Notes under the pieces: model-generated
Seen by the model: the letters and a program-made list of their open reading frames with translations, nothing else
Databases searched by the model: none
Told to the model about the DNA's origin: nothing
Position numbers and translations under genes: made by a program
Shown here: in pieces, positions 1 to 6,022 of the stretch
Layout of the letters: every line of letters starts with the position of its first letter
How positions within the stretch are numbered: position 1 is the stretch's first letter
Origin: UBA5078 sp041175045
GTDB taxonomy: Bacteria > Pseudomonadota > Gammaproteobacteria > Pseudomonadales > Pseudohongiellaceae
DNA: 12,164 nucleotides
NCBI GenBank assembly: GCA_041175045.1
Contig: JBEDFR010000177.1
Location: 1 to 12,164 of the forward strand
Reading direction: 5' to 3'

Positions 1-1833
1 GAGCTGGTGCCCGGCCTGATCGCCACCCAGCACAGCGGCGAAGGCAAGGGCAATCAGTACTTCCTGCGCGGTTTCAATCTGGACCACGGCACCGATCTGG
101 CCATCAAGGTCGATGGCCTGCCGGTGAACATGCCCTCCCACGCCCATGGTCAGGGCTATGCCGACCTCAACTTCCTGATGCCGGAGATGGTCGATCATCT
201 GGAATACCGCAAGGGGCCCTATTACGCCGAGATCGGTGACTTCGGCACGGCCGGTTCCTCCGAATTCACCTATGTCGATGCCCTGGAGCAGGCGCAGCTG
301 AGCCTGACCGGCGGGAGCAATGCCTATCAGCGTCTGTTCGGCGCAGGCTCTGTGGCAGCGGGTGCGGGACATCTGACCGCCGCCGCCGAGCGCACCGGCT
401 ATGACGGCCCCTGGAAGAACGAGCAGGCTCTGGACAAACGCAATCTCCTGCTCAAGTACCACCAGGAAACCAGCGACCAGGTCTGGAGCGTCACCGCGCA
501 GGCTTTCGCCAATGCCTGGGACGCCACGGATCAGATTCCCCTGCGCGCGGTGCGCGACGGCCGCCTGAGCCGCTGGGGCACGGTTGACACCTCGGACGGC
601 GGCGACACCTACCGACGCAGCCTCTCCGGCGACTGGCGCCGCGACAACGGCGAGTCGGTGCTGAGCGTGGATGGCTATGTCATGGACTACGGACTGGACC
701 TGTTCTCCAATTTCACCTACTTCCTGGAAGACCCCCTGCGCGGCGACCAGTTCAAGCAGACGGAGGATCGCCGTGTGTGGGGGTTGAACGCCGCCTATGT
801 GCGCCCGCTGGCGCTGGCCGTACCCTCGACGCTGGCACTGGGTCTGCAGACCCGCAACGACGCCATCGACGTGGGCCTGCACAAGACGCAGCGCCGCGTG
901 CGCCATGCCACCACGCGGGAGGACGACGTGCGGCAGCACCTCACCAGCGCCTACGCCGCGCTGGAACAGCAGTGGAGCGAGCGCTGGCGCAGTGTCGCGG
1001 CGCTGCGGGTCGATCATTATGACTACGACGTGGACGCCGGCCTGGCCGTCAATACCGGCAGCGGCAGCGAGGATCTGTTCAGCCCCAAGTTCAGCCTGAT
1101 CTATGCCCCCACCCAGAGCACCGAGTTGTTCCTCAGCGGAGGGCAGGGTTTCCACAGCAATGATGCCCGCGGCACGACCATCGCCATCGACCCGGTGAGC
1201 GGTGACCCGGCCGATCCGGTCGACCCGCTGGCGAAGGCGCGCAGCGTCGAACTGGGGCTGCGTACCTCGGCGCTGGACAACACGCAGCTGGCCGTGTCGC
1301 TGTTCTCCCTCACGCTGGATTCGGAGCTGTTGTATGTGGGCGATGCGGGCACCACCGAGGCCCTGGGCGAGAGCAAGCGCCGCGGCATCGAAGTCGGCGC
1401 CATCTACGCGCCACGCCCCTGGCTGCTGCTGGATGCCGACCTCACCCTGACCCGGGCGCGCCTGCTGGGCGCAGGGACGGATGATCGCATCCCCAATTCT
1501 GTCGATCGCACGGCGTCGCTGGGGTTGATCGTGAACAATCTGGAGAATTTCAGTGGCGGGCTGCGCCTGCGCTACCTGGGCGCGGCACCGCTGATCGAAG
1601 ACAACTCGATGCGCTCCGAGTCCACCCTGCTGCTCAATGCCCAGGCGCAATACCAGTTCAGTCCGGCCTGGTCACTGAGCGTGGAGGTGTTGAACCTGCT
1701 GGACAGCGACGACCACGACATCACCTACTTCTATGAGTCGCAGCTGCCCGGGGAAGCGGCGCCAGTGGAAGATCTGCATTTTCACCCGGCCGAACCGCGC
1801 AGTGTGCGGGTCACGCTGCAGGCACGCTTCTGA
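1..1833 (+). CDS. TonB-dependent outer-membrane receptor, 5' truncated by window edge
   Basis: This is the C-terminal 610 residues of a TonB-dependent receptor, which would import a scarce ligand (metal chelate or similar) across the outer membrane with energy from TonB-ExbBD. The frame is open from base 1, so the signal peptide, TonB box and start of the plug are outside the window. The first ~95 residues are the rest of the plug, with YFLRGFNLDHGTD, VDGLPVNMPSHAHGQGY and LEYRKGPYYAEIGDFG. The remainder has the alternating aromatic/polar pattern of a 22-strand barrel and ends in phenylalanine (QARF), the usual outer-membrane assembly signal. Histidines cluster in the plug and near the C-terminus (DHD and HFHP, about residues 570-596), which might point to a metal ligand; that is inference. 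The stop lies 22 bp from the stop of the convergent methyltransferase gene, with no clear terminator between. The family assignment is secure; the substrate is not readable. Confidence 0.93.
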   Translation, partial: ELVPGLIATQHSGEGKGNQYFLRGFNLDHGTDLAIKVDGLPVNMPSHAHGQGYADLNFLMPEMVDHLEYRKGPYYAEIGDFGTAGSSEFTYVDALEQAQLSLTGGSNAYQRLFGAGSVAAGAGHLTAAAERTGYDGPWKNEQALDKRNLLLKYHQETSDQVWSVTAQAFANAWDATDQIPLRAVRDGRLSRWGTVDTSDGGDTYRRSLSGDWRRDNGESVLSVDGYVMDYGLDLFSNFTYFLEDPLRGDQFKQTEDRRVWGLNAAYVRPLALAVPSTLALGLQTRNDAIDVGLHKTQRRVRHATTREDDVRQHLTSAYAALEQQWSERWRSVAALRVDHYDYDVDAGLAVNTGSGSEDLFSPKFSLIYAPTQSTELFLSGGQGFHSNDARGTTIAIDPVSGDPADPVDPLAKARSVELGLRTSALDNTQLAVSLFSLTLDSELLYVGDAGTTEALGESKRRGIEVGAIYAPRPWLLLDADLTLTRARLLGAGTDDRIPNSVDRTASLGLIVNNLENFSGGLRLRYLGAAPLIEDNSMRSESTLLLNAQAQYQFSPAWSLSVEVLNLLDSDDHDITYFYESQLPGEAAPVEDLHFHPAEPRSVRVTLQARF

Positions 1834-1855
1834 GGCGCTGACTGCCGGACACCGT

Positions 1856-3607
1856 TCAGAGGAAGTCCATGTCCCCCGCCGTGAGCCACCAGGCCCCGGC
1901 GAGAGTGGCGGCGGTGGGCCCGCGCGTCCAGACATTGCAGGGAATTTCGATGTCCAGTTCGTGCACCACGGCGTCGGGCAACTGCAGGGCAGCGCCATGC
2001 GCCCGGGTGATGCGGGCATGCAGGCCGAGCTGCTGCCGTGCAAGGCTGTCACGCAGCGTCTCCAGTGCGGCGGGCATATCCTGCACGGCCCCGATGATAT
2101 CCATGAGCAGACGTTCCTGGCCCAGCTTCTTCAACACCACGATGGCCACTGGCGTAGTCGCATCCTCGGCCCGGACAGCCAGACTCTCGTAGCTTCCCTG
2201 CTCCCACAGAGGATGCCGACAGTAGCGGTACTGCAGATAGTCCAGGTCCCGCACGCCGACGACAGCCCTCTGCAGGGACTGCGCCATGCGCTGCCAGCAC
2301 TCGCCAACAGCCTCGCGGCAGTCTTCGTCCGCCAGCGCGAAGGGGAGCACCCGCAGCTCAGTGCCCTCTGCCACACATGGTTCACGCGGGTAGCGCAGTT
2401 CGATGAAGCTGTCGGTGATGTCGTACAGCCCGAGCCGGCAGGCCACCTTCAGCACACGGGCATTGGGGAAGCCGAAGCCCAGCAGGTGCTCGGCGCAATT
2501 GCCGATCTGTTGTTCCAGAAAGGTCGCAGCCGTCTTGAAGAACAACGTGTCGCGACTGACGAAGCTGCGATGCTTGGGCAACACCATCACGTCGCAGATC
2601 TGCACGGCGCGCGCAGGCGCACCGAAGTAACGGATATCCCGGGGCGCACCGCCGTAGTGGGCAATCAGCTGCCCCTGCTGGCGCGCGCCCACGGCGCGAC
2701 CGCGCCCGTCACCATATTTCCATTGCCACACCGCCGCGCTGAAGGGCACCTCGAAGCTGCGCTCGAACAAGGGGCGCACCTCGTCGAGGGTGAAGGTGCC
2801 CGCACTGCCGTACTCGGTACTCATGGTCTCGACCGGCCCGCGGCGCAGATCGAGCAGCGTATACCCCAGCCTCGCAGTGGCGAAATTTGCCGCCTGACTC
2901 TGCAGCGCCTGTTCCAACGCCAGCAGTTGCTCGTCACCAAGTGCCAGACTCTCGGCGAGTTCTGCCCGGTATCGCTGCAGCAATCCTGCAAACAGTGCAA
3001 GTCCGGGAGCCACCTGGCGCCCGAGTTCGCGCTGGCGTGCCACGCGGAATCCACAGCGCTCGGCCAGTTGCAGGAAATTGCTCAGCAGCGGACGCGGCTC
3101 GGGCTGCATGCGACTGTCGTCGAGCAGGAATTCATCGGCCAGCAGCAGCTGTCCTCCCTCCCCCAGCAGAGCGGCGGCACGGGAGAACAGCAGCAAGGGA
3201 TCGAGATACTGCGAGGATTGCTGCAGCAGGACGATGTCGAACAGCCGGCCATCGGCGAAATCCCGCAGACTCACCCACGCGCAATGAGCGGCCTGGCCAG
3301 GCAGGGCACACGCACTGCGCCACTCTTCCTCGATCTCGGTGATGGCAGTGACTTCGTAGCCCTGCGCAGCAAGATCACGCGACAGCGTGCCGGACCCGCA
3401 GCCGATTTCCAGCACGCGCGCCGGGGGCGGCAGCAAGAGTGTCAACAGGCGCTGCTGGGCGCGCTGCTGGGCCGCAGGGTAGCCTTCCGCGAGCTCAGCT
3501 TCGCTGTCAAACACACCGAAGTGCAGCAGCTCGGCCGGACTGCCCGATTCCAGCGCCAGCGTCTGGGAGTAGACATTCAGGGGAAAGGGCAGATGGCGGG
3601 GATTCAT
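1856..3607 (-). CDS. Fused class I SAM methyltransferase - GNAT acetyltransferase
   Basis: A 583-residue protein with two enzyme-like halves. Residues ~50-210 form a class I methyltransferase: motif I VLEIGCGSG at 65-73, an acidic stretch ITEIE near 89-93, FDIVLLQQSSQYLDP at 123-137, and LLADEF at 155-160. Residues ~262-583 look like a GNAT domain of the Acetyltransf_9 kind: WQWKYGDG at 294-301, DVMVLPKHR at 339-347 (acetyl-CoA-binding strand and loop), GFGFPN at 377-382, YLQYRYCRHP at 457-466, and a WWLTAGDMDFL tail. No signal peptide or membrane segment, so it should be cytoplasmic. The frame stays open another 50 codons upstream, but that part is Arg-rich and overlaps the likely promoter, so I start at ATG 3607. 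There is no good Shine-Dalgarno there; ATG at 3661 is the alternative. M262 (base 2824) could begin a separate acetyltransferase product, but no stop separates the halves. Transcribed divergently from the kinase gene. The substrate is unknown; some relatives of the GNAT half sit in polysaccharide loci. Confidence 0.85.
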   Translation of the reverse strand: MNPRHLPFPLNVYSQTLALESGSPAELLHFGVFDSEAELAEGYPAAQQRAQQRLLTLLLPPPARVLEIGCGSGTLSRDLAAQGYEVTAITEIEEEWRSACALPGQAAHCAWVSLRDFADGRLFDIVLLQQSSQYLDPLLLFSRAAALLGEGGQLLLADEFLLDDSRMQPEPRPLLSNFLQLAERCGFRVARQRELGRQVAPGLALFAGLLQRYRAELAESLALGDEQLLALEQALQSQAANFATARLGYTLLDLRRGPVETMSTEYGSAGTFTLDEVRPLFERSFEVPFSAAVWQWKYGDGRGRAVGARQQGQLIAHYGGAPRDIRYFGAPARAVQICDVMVLPKHRSFVSRDTLFFKTAATFLEQQIGNCAEHLLGFGFPNARVLKVACRLGLYDITDSFIELRYPREPCVAEGTELRVLPFALADEDCREAVGECWQRMAQSLQRAVVGVRDLDYLQYRYCRHPLWEQGSYESLAVRAEDATTPVAIVVLKKLGQERLLMDIIGAVQDMPAALETLRDSLARQQLGLHARITRAHGAALQLPDAVVHELDIEIPCNVWTRGPTAATLAGAWWLTAGDMDFL

Positions 3608-3643
3608 GGCAAGACTGGCAACCGGGGCGCGGGAACAGGCTGC

Positions 3644-3649
3644 ACTATA
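3644..3649 (-). promoter_or_regulatory. Candidate -10 box for the methyltransferase-GNAT gene
   Basis: On the minus strand these bases read TATAGT, five of six matches to the sigma-70 -10 consensus. They lie about 37 bases upstream of the ATG at 3607, which would give a leader of about 30 nt. No convincing -35 box sits 16-18 bp further upstream (best is TTCGCC), so this is a weak call resting on the -10 match and position. Confidence 0.3.
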
Positions 3650-3661
3650 CCCTAGCCCCAT

Positions 3662-3679
3662 CGTCGGGCGAAATCGACG
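3662..3679. promoter_or_regulatory. Inverted repeat CGTCG-N8-CGACG in divergent spacer
   Basis: A perfect 5-bp inverted repeat with an 8-base spacer, in the 122-bp gap between the divergent methyltransferase-GNAT and regB-like genes. It includes GACGC, which fits the GNCGC half of published RegA/RegR-type sites; the other half does not fit. The placement would allow control of either gene, including autoregulation of the two-component operon. The match is short and the region GC-rich, so chance is quite possible. Confidence 0.3.
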
Positions 3680-3729
3680 CCGGGCTGCAGCACTTTGTCG
3701 CACCCTGGCCACGACGCACCTGAGGTAGA

Positions 3730-5127
3730 ATGCCGGCCATGACACGCCCTCTGACACGTCCCTCCCTGCGCCAGCGCGTCCGGGAGATACTGCAGCCGGA
3801 ACCCGCCGGCACCGAGAGCTCGGCTCGGCAGGGCCTGCAAAGGCTGCTGCTGCTGCGACTGCTCGTGACCCTGCTCGGCTTGACAGGCGCAGCGATCTTC
3901 CACGCCTTCTCGCCCTTGAACATCGCCCCCCTGTTGCTGCTGGCCCTGGTAACCGGCATCGCGGCCTCGCTGGGAGTCGGCTACTGGCGGGTGCGCCGGG
4001 CCACGCTCATCACCCAGAAAGAGCTGTTTGCGCAGCTGGTGGTGGATGCGGCCTTCCTGATCGCGCTGTTGCTGGACACCGGCGGTGCCAGCAATCCCAT
4101 GATCTCCTACCTGCTGGTACTGCTGGCTGTCGGAGCCACGCTGCTCAATCAGGGCTATGTCACCCTGTTCTCCATCGGCAGCATCCTGACCTACACCTTC
4201 TTCCTGCTGAGCGAACTGCAGAATGAACACACCGATCACATGATGGTGAACTTCCAGCTGCATCTGATCGGCATGTGGGTCACCTTCGTGCTCAGCGCCA
4301 TCCTCATCACCGTCTTCGTGACGCGGATGGCAGCGGCCATTCGCAGCCGCGAGCTGACCCTGGCCAAGGCGCGCGAGAACGAAATGCGCAACGAGCAACT
4401 GGTGGCCATCGGCACCCTGGCCGCCGGCACCGCCCACGCCCTCGGCACACCGCTTTCCACCATGTCGGTGCTGCTGACTGACCTGGACAAGCTGAGCGCC
4501 GAGGAGCTGGCCAGCACACCACTCAAGGACGACATCAGCCTGTTGCGGCAGCAGGTGGTGCGCTGCAAGGACTCGCTCCATCAACTCACCCAGTTCTACA
4601 ACAAGTCCAATCGAGCCGAACTGCAGGGCAGCAGTGGCGCAGAACTGATTGCGGACGTTCGCGACTACATCGTCAACATCCATCCCCGTGCCCGTGTGCA
4701 GTTCCATGTGGACACTCTGACGGGCGATCTGCCCATCGCGGCCGATCTCAGCCTGCGCCATGCCGTCATCAATCTCATCGAGAATGCCATCAAGGCTGCG
4801 CGCAGCCAGGTCGACGTGCACTGTCGCCCTTGCCCTGCCGAGCGCGAAGGGGGGCAGTGTCTGGAGATCTGCATTCAGGACGATGGCCCGGGGATTCCGG
4901 CATCGGTCATGGAAAACATGGGCGAACCTTTCATCTCCACGCGCCAGGACAGCATGGGACTGGGTATCTTCCTGGCGAATGCAGCGATCACCCGCCATGC
5001 GGGCAGCATCGAGATGTTCAATCGCAAGTCCGGCGGCGCCATGAGCATCATTCGACTGCCAATCTCTCTCACCGACCGCAGAGAGACCGCGGCCGGCAAT
5101 ACGCGGGAGCCATCATGGCAGGCATGA
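3730..5127 (+). CDS. regB: RegB/PrrB/RoxS-type redox sensor histidine kinase
   Basis: A 465-residue inner-membrane histidine kinase. Residues ~38-200 hold about six hydrophobic segments. Between them lies GGASNPM (118-124), the counterpart of the GGxxNPF ubiquinone-binding motif of RegB, with Met for Phe. The cytoplasmic part has the H-box AAGTAHALGTP with phospho-acceptor His236 and the RegB-type AHxLGTP context, N-box NLIENA (348-353), G1 DDGPGIP (384-390) and G2 GLG (410-412). Cys279 in QVVRCKDSL falls where RegB carries its redox-active cysteine. In characterised homologues the kinase responds to quinone redox state and cysteine oxidation and phosphorylates RegA. ATG 3730 follows GAGG by 4 nt; ATG 3739 (three residues shorter) is possible. 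The 3' end overlaps the regulator gene by 13 bp, implying translational coupling. RoxS is the name in pseudomonads. Confidence 0.93.
   Translation: MPAMTRPLTRPSLRQRVREILQPEPAGTESSARQGLQRLLLLRLLVTLLGLTGAAIFHAFSPLNIAPLLLLALVTGIAASLGVGYWRVRRATLITQKELFAQLVVDAAFLIALLLDTGGASNPMISYLLVLLAVGATLLNQGYVTLFSIGSILTYTFFLLSELQNEHTDHMMVNFQLHLIGMWVTFVLSAILITVFVTRMAAAIRSRELTLAKARENEMRNEQLVAIGTLAAGTAHALGTPLSTMSVLLTDLDKLSAEELASTPLKDDISLLRQQVVRCKDSLHQLTQFYNKSNRAELQGSSGAELIADVRDYIVNIHPRARVQFHVDTLTGDLPIAADLSLRHAVINLIENAIKAARSQVDVHCRPCPAEREGGQCLEICIQDDGPGIPASVMENMGEPFISTRQDSMGLGIFLANAAITRHAGSIEMFNRKSGGAMSIIRLPISLTDRRETAAGNTREPSWQA
5105..5109 (+). promoter_or_regulatory. Ribosome-binding site choosing the regulator start
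   Basis: GGGAG lies five bases before ATG 5115 and inside the kinase's last codons. The other in-frame start, ATG 5124 (an ATGA overlap with the kinase stop), has only a poorly spaced AGG. This favours 5115 and gives a 13-bp overlap. Confidence 0.6.
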
Positions 5128-5651
5128 GTCTGTTGCTGGTGGAGGATGACGAAGTCTTCGCCCACGTGATCGGCCGCGCGCTGCGACAACGCGGACTTGC
5201 TGTGCAGCATGCCGCGACTCTGGACGCAGCCACCGCCTTGCTGGACGAACAGGACTTCGATCTCGCCGTGCTGGATCTGAATCTGGGCGGCCATTCCTCA
5301 CTGCCGCTGATACCGGTGTTAAAGGCACGATTTACTGGCATCCGCATTCTGGTCTTGACCGGATATGCCAGTATTGCCACGGCAGTGGATGCCATCAAAC
5401 TCGGGGCCGACAACTACCTCGCGAAGCCGGCCGACGCCGATGAAATCCTGGCCGCTCTGAGCGCGGAGAAGTCAGCGCATATGGACGACGCCGCCGTGCA
5501 GGAACCGATGTCCGTGCGCCGTCTGGAATGGGAGCATATCCAGAAAGTGCTGAAGGAGAATGACGGCAATATTTCCGAAACCGCACGGCAATTGAAAATG
5601 CATCGACGCACATTGCAACGCAAGCTGCAGAAGCGTCCAGTGCAGCGCTGA
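5115..5651 (+). CDS. regA: RegA/PrrA/RoxR-type response regulator
   Basis: A 178-residue two-domain regulator, close to the ~180 usual for RegA. The receiver domain (about 5-118) has the acidic pocket EDDE (10-13), phospho-acceptor Asp54 in AVLDLNL, Thr82 in LVLTGYAS and Lys104 in AKP. A short linker leads to a Fis-type helix-turn-helix (about 137-175): WEHIQKVLKENDGN, then SETARQLKMHRRTLQRKLQKR, the near-invariant DNA-recognition block of RegA/PrrA/ActR. Unlike NtrC-type regulators it has no AAA+ domain, so it should act with the main sigma factor. In known systems it switches respiration, electron sinks and, in phototrophs, photosynthesis with oxygen. Start chosen on the GGGAG at 5105. It is the last gene of the kinase operon. 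Its targets cannot be read here; the downstream RND pair is one candidate by proximity only. Confidence 0.93.
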   Translation: MAGMSLLLVEDDEVFAHVIGRALRQRGLAVQHAATLDAATALLDEQDFDLAVLDLNLGGHSSLPLIPVLKARFTGIRILVLTGYASIATAVDAIKLGADNYLAKPADADEILAALSAEKSAHMDDAAVQEPMSVRRLEWEHIQKVLKENDGNISETARQLKMHRRTLQRKLQKRPVQR

Positions 5652-5732
5652 TCCACCCCCCTCCCCTGTTCGTACTCTTCGACAATTCCAAGGCATGAGA
5701 ATTGCCCGGCAGGAGACGGTACTAGCGACCCT

Positions 5733-5748
5733 CGGCGTTGCAATGCCG
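5733..5748. promoter_or_regulatory. 16-bp imperfect palindrome over the -35 element
   Basis: CGGCGTTGCAATGCCG matches its own reverse complement at 14 of 16 positions and is centred on TTGCAA. The right part, GTTGCAATGCCG (5737-5748), recurs as GTTACAATGCCG at 5758-5769: 11 of 12 identical and exactly 21 bp apart, two helical turns. Both copies overlap the promoter candidate, as expected for an operator; the protein that binds is unknown. Confidence 0.4.
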
Positions 5749-5765
5749 ATTTACTTGGTTACAAT
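5738..5765 (+). promoter_or_regulatory. Candidate sigma-70 promoter for the RND operon
   Basis: TTGCAA (5738-5743; four of six to TTGACA), a 16-bp spacer, then TACAAT (5760-5765; five of six to TATAAT). The start would be near 5772, about 250 nt before the adaptor start codon. The overlap of both hexamers with the repeated GTTRCAATGCCG supports a regulated promoter; it could also be chance. Confidence 0.4.
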
Positions 5766-5814
5766 GCCGCTCACAAAAGGCGGACACCCCTGATCGCTGC
5801 TGCGGGGACTCCGC

Positions 5815-5834
5815 GTTACAGAGCGCTCTGTCAC
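5815..5834. promoter_or_regulatory. Palindromic operator candidate ACAGAGCGCTCTGT
   Basis: GTTACAGAGCGCTCTGTCAC is palindromic at 18 of 20 positions with a perfect 14-bp core (5818-5831). Size and symmetry resemble binding sites of TetR-like dimeric repressors, which often control RND pumps, but no such gene is adjacent. As RNA it could also fold into a short hairpin. It lies ~190 bp upstream of the adaptor gene. Confidence 0.45.
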
Positions 5835-5969
5835 CTCGACCAATTGCCCAATAAATCAGCAGGCTCCGCCAACCATTCCAGAGACACTCGGCACCTTGCC
5901 GATCGGGCGCCGCATCGACCACTTGCTGCGTCTCTGTCGTAAAACTTGCCCTGAAAGCGTGACAACGGA

Positions 5970-6004
5970 TGCCATGAGCGGCCAGGCGGCCCCGGCAAAC
6001 TTTT
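5970..6004 (+). terminator. Hairpin with T-run just upstream of the adaptor gene
   Basis: TGCC (5970-5973) pairs with GGCA (5994-5997), and inside it GGCC (5980-5983) pairs with GGCC (5988-5991) around an AGGC loop. AACTTTT follows at 5998-6004. The layout could be a weak intrinsic terminator or attenuator before the RND genes. The stem is interrupted by an uneven internal loop and the T-run is short. Confidence 0.3.
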
Positions 6005-6012
6005 CGATAACT

Positions 6013-6017
6013 GGAGA
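6013..6017 (+). promoter_or_regulatory. Ribosome-binding site supporting the GTG start of the adaptor
   Basis: GGAGA ends five bases before GTG 6023. This supports the non-ATG start, and the resulting N-terminus MKIKHLTAIALVVVVVVW is a normal signal/anchor sequence. Confidence 0.65.
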
Positions 6018-6022
6018 CCGAC

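Larger units (their letters stand above)
5652..6022. other. 371-bp non-coding regulatory stretch between regA and RND operon
   Basis: No convincing gene on either strand: the open frames here are short, Arg/Cys-rich and lack family features. It holds a weak inverted repeat CAATTC/GAATTG (5683-5704), a promoter candidate with overlapping repeats (5733-5769), a small GC hairpin (5802-5814), a perfect 14-bp palindrome (5818-5831), the hairpin TCGGCA-CCT-TGCCGA (5888-5902) and a hairpin with T-run (5970-6004). If transcription starts near 5772, the adaptor mRNA would have a structured leader of about 250 nt. Confidence 0.6.

Noticed and set aside
2824..2824. Separate acetyltransferase gene starting at ATG 2824 (minus)
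   Set aside because: The frame is continuous with the methyltransferase half, with no stop between and no clear ribosome site before that ATG. A fusion is simpler.
1733..3655. 640-codon + strand open frame opposite the methyltransferase-GNAT gene
   Set aside because: No domain motif, Gln/His-rich composition, and it overlaps the end of the TonB receptor. The minus frame has clear methyltransferase and GNAT motifs.
3652..4998. 448-codon antisense frame opposite the histidine kinase
   Set aside because: Low-complexity Gln/His/Gly-rich product; the kinase H, N and G boxes prove the + frame.
4830..5114. Longer N-terminus for the response regulator (start at 4830)
   Set aside because: The extra 95 codons overlap the kinase catalytic domain out of frame and do not resemble any receiver domain. 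The normal receiver begins at MAGMSLLLVEDDE with a ribosome site at 5105.
5818..5831. LexA (SOS) box reading of ACAGAGCGCTCTGT
   Set aside because: LexA sites need CTG-N10-CAG. Here the ends are ACAG and CTGT in the opposite arrangement, so the geometry is wrong.
5740..5850. Possible tRNA or small structured RNA gene
   Set aside because: Short hairpins exist but no acceptor stem, T-loop GTTCRA or CCA arrangement can be built. No tRNA or rRNA is seen elsewhere.
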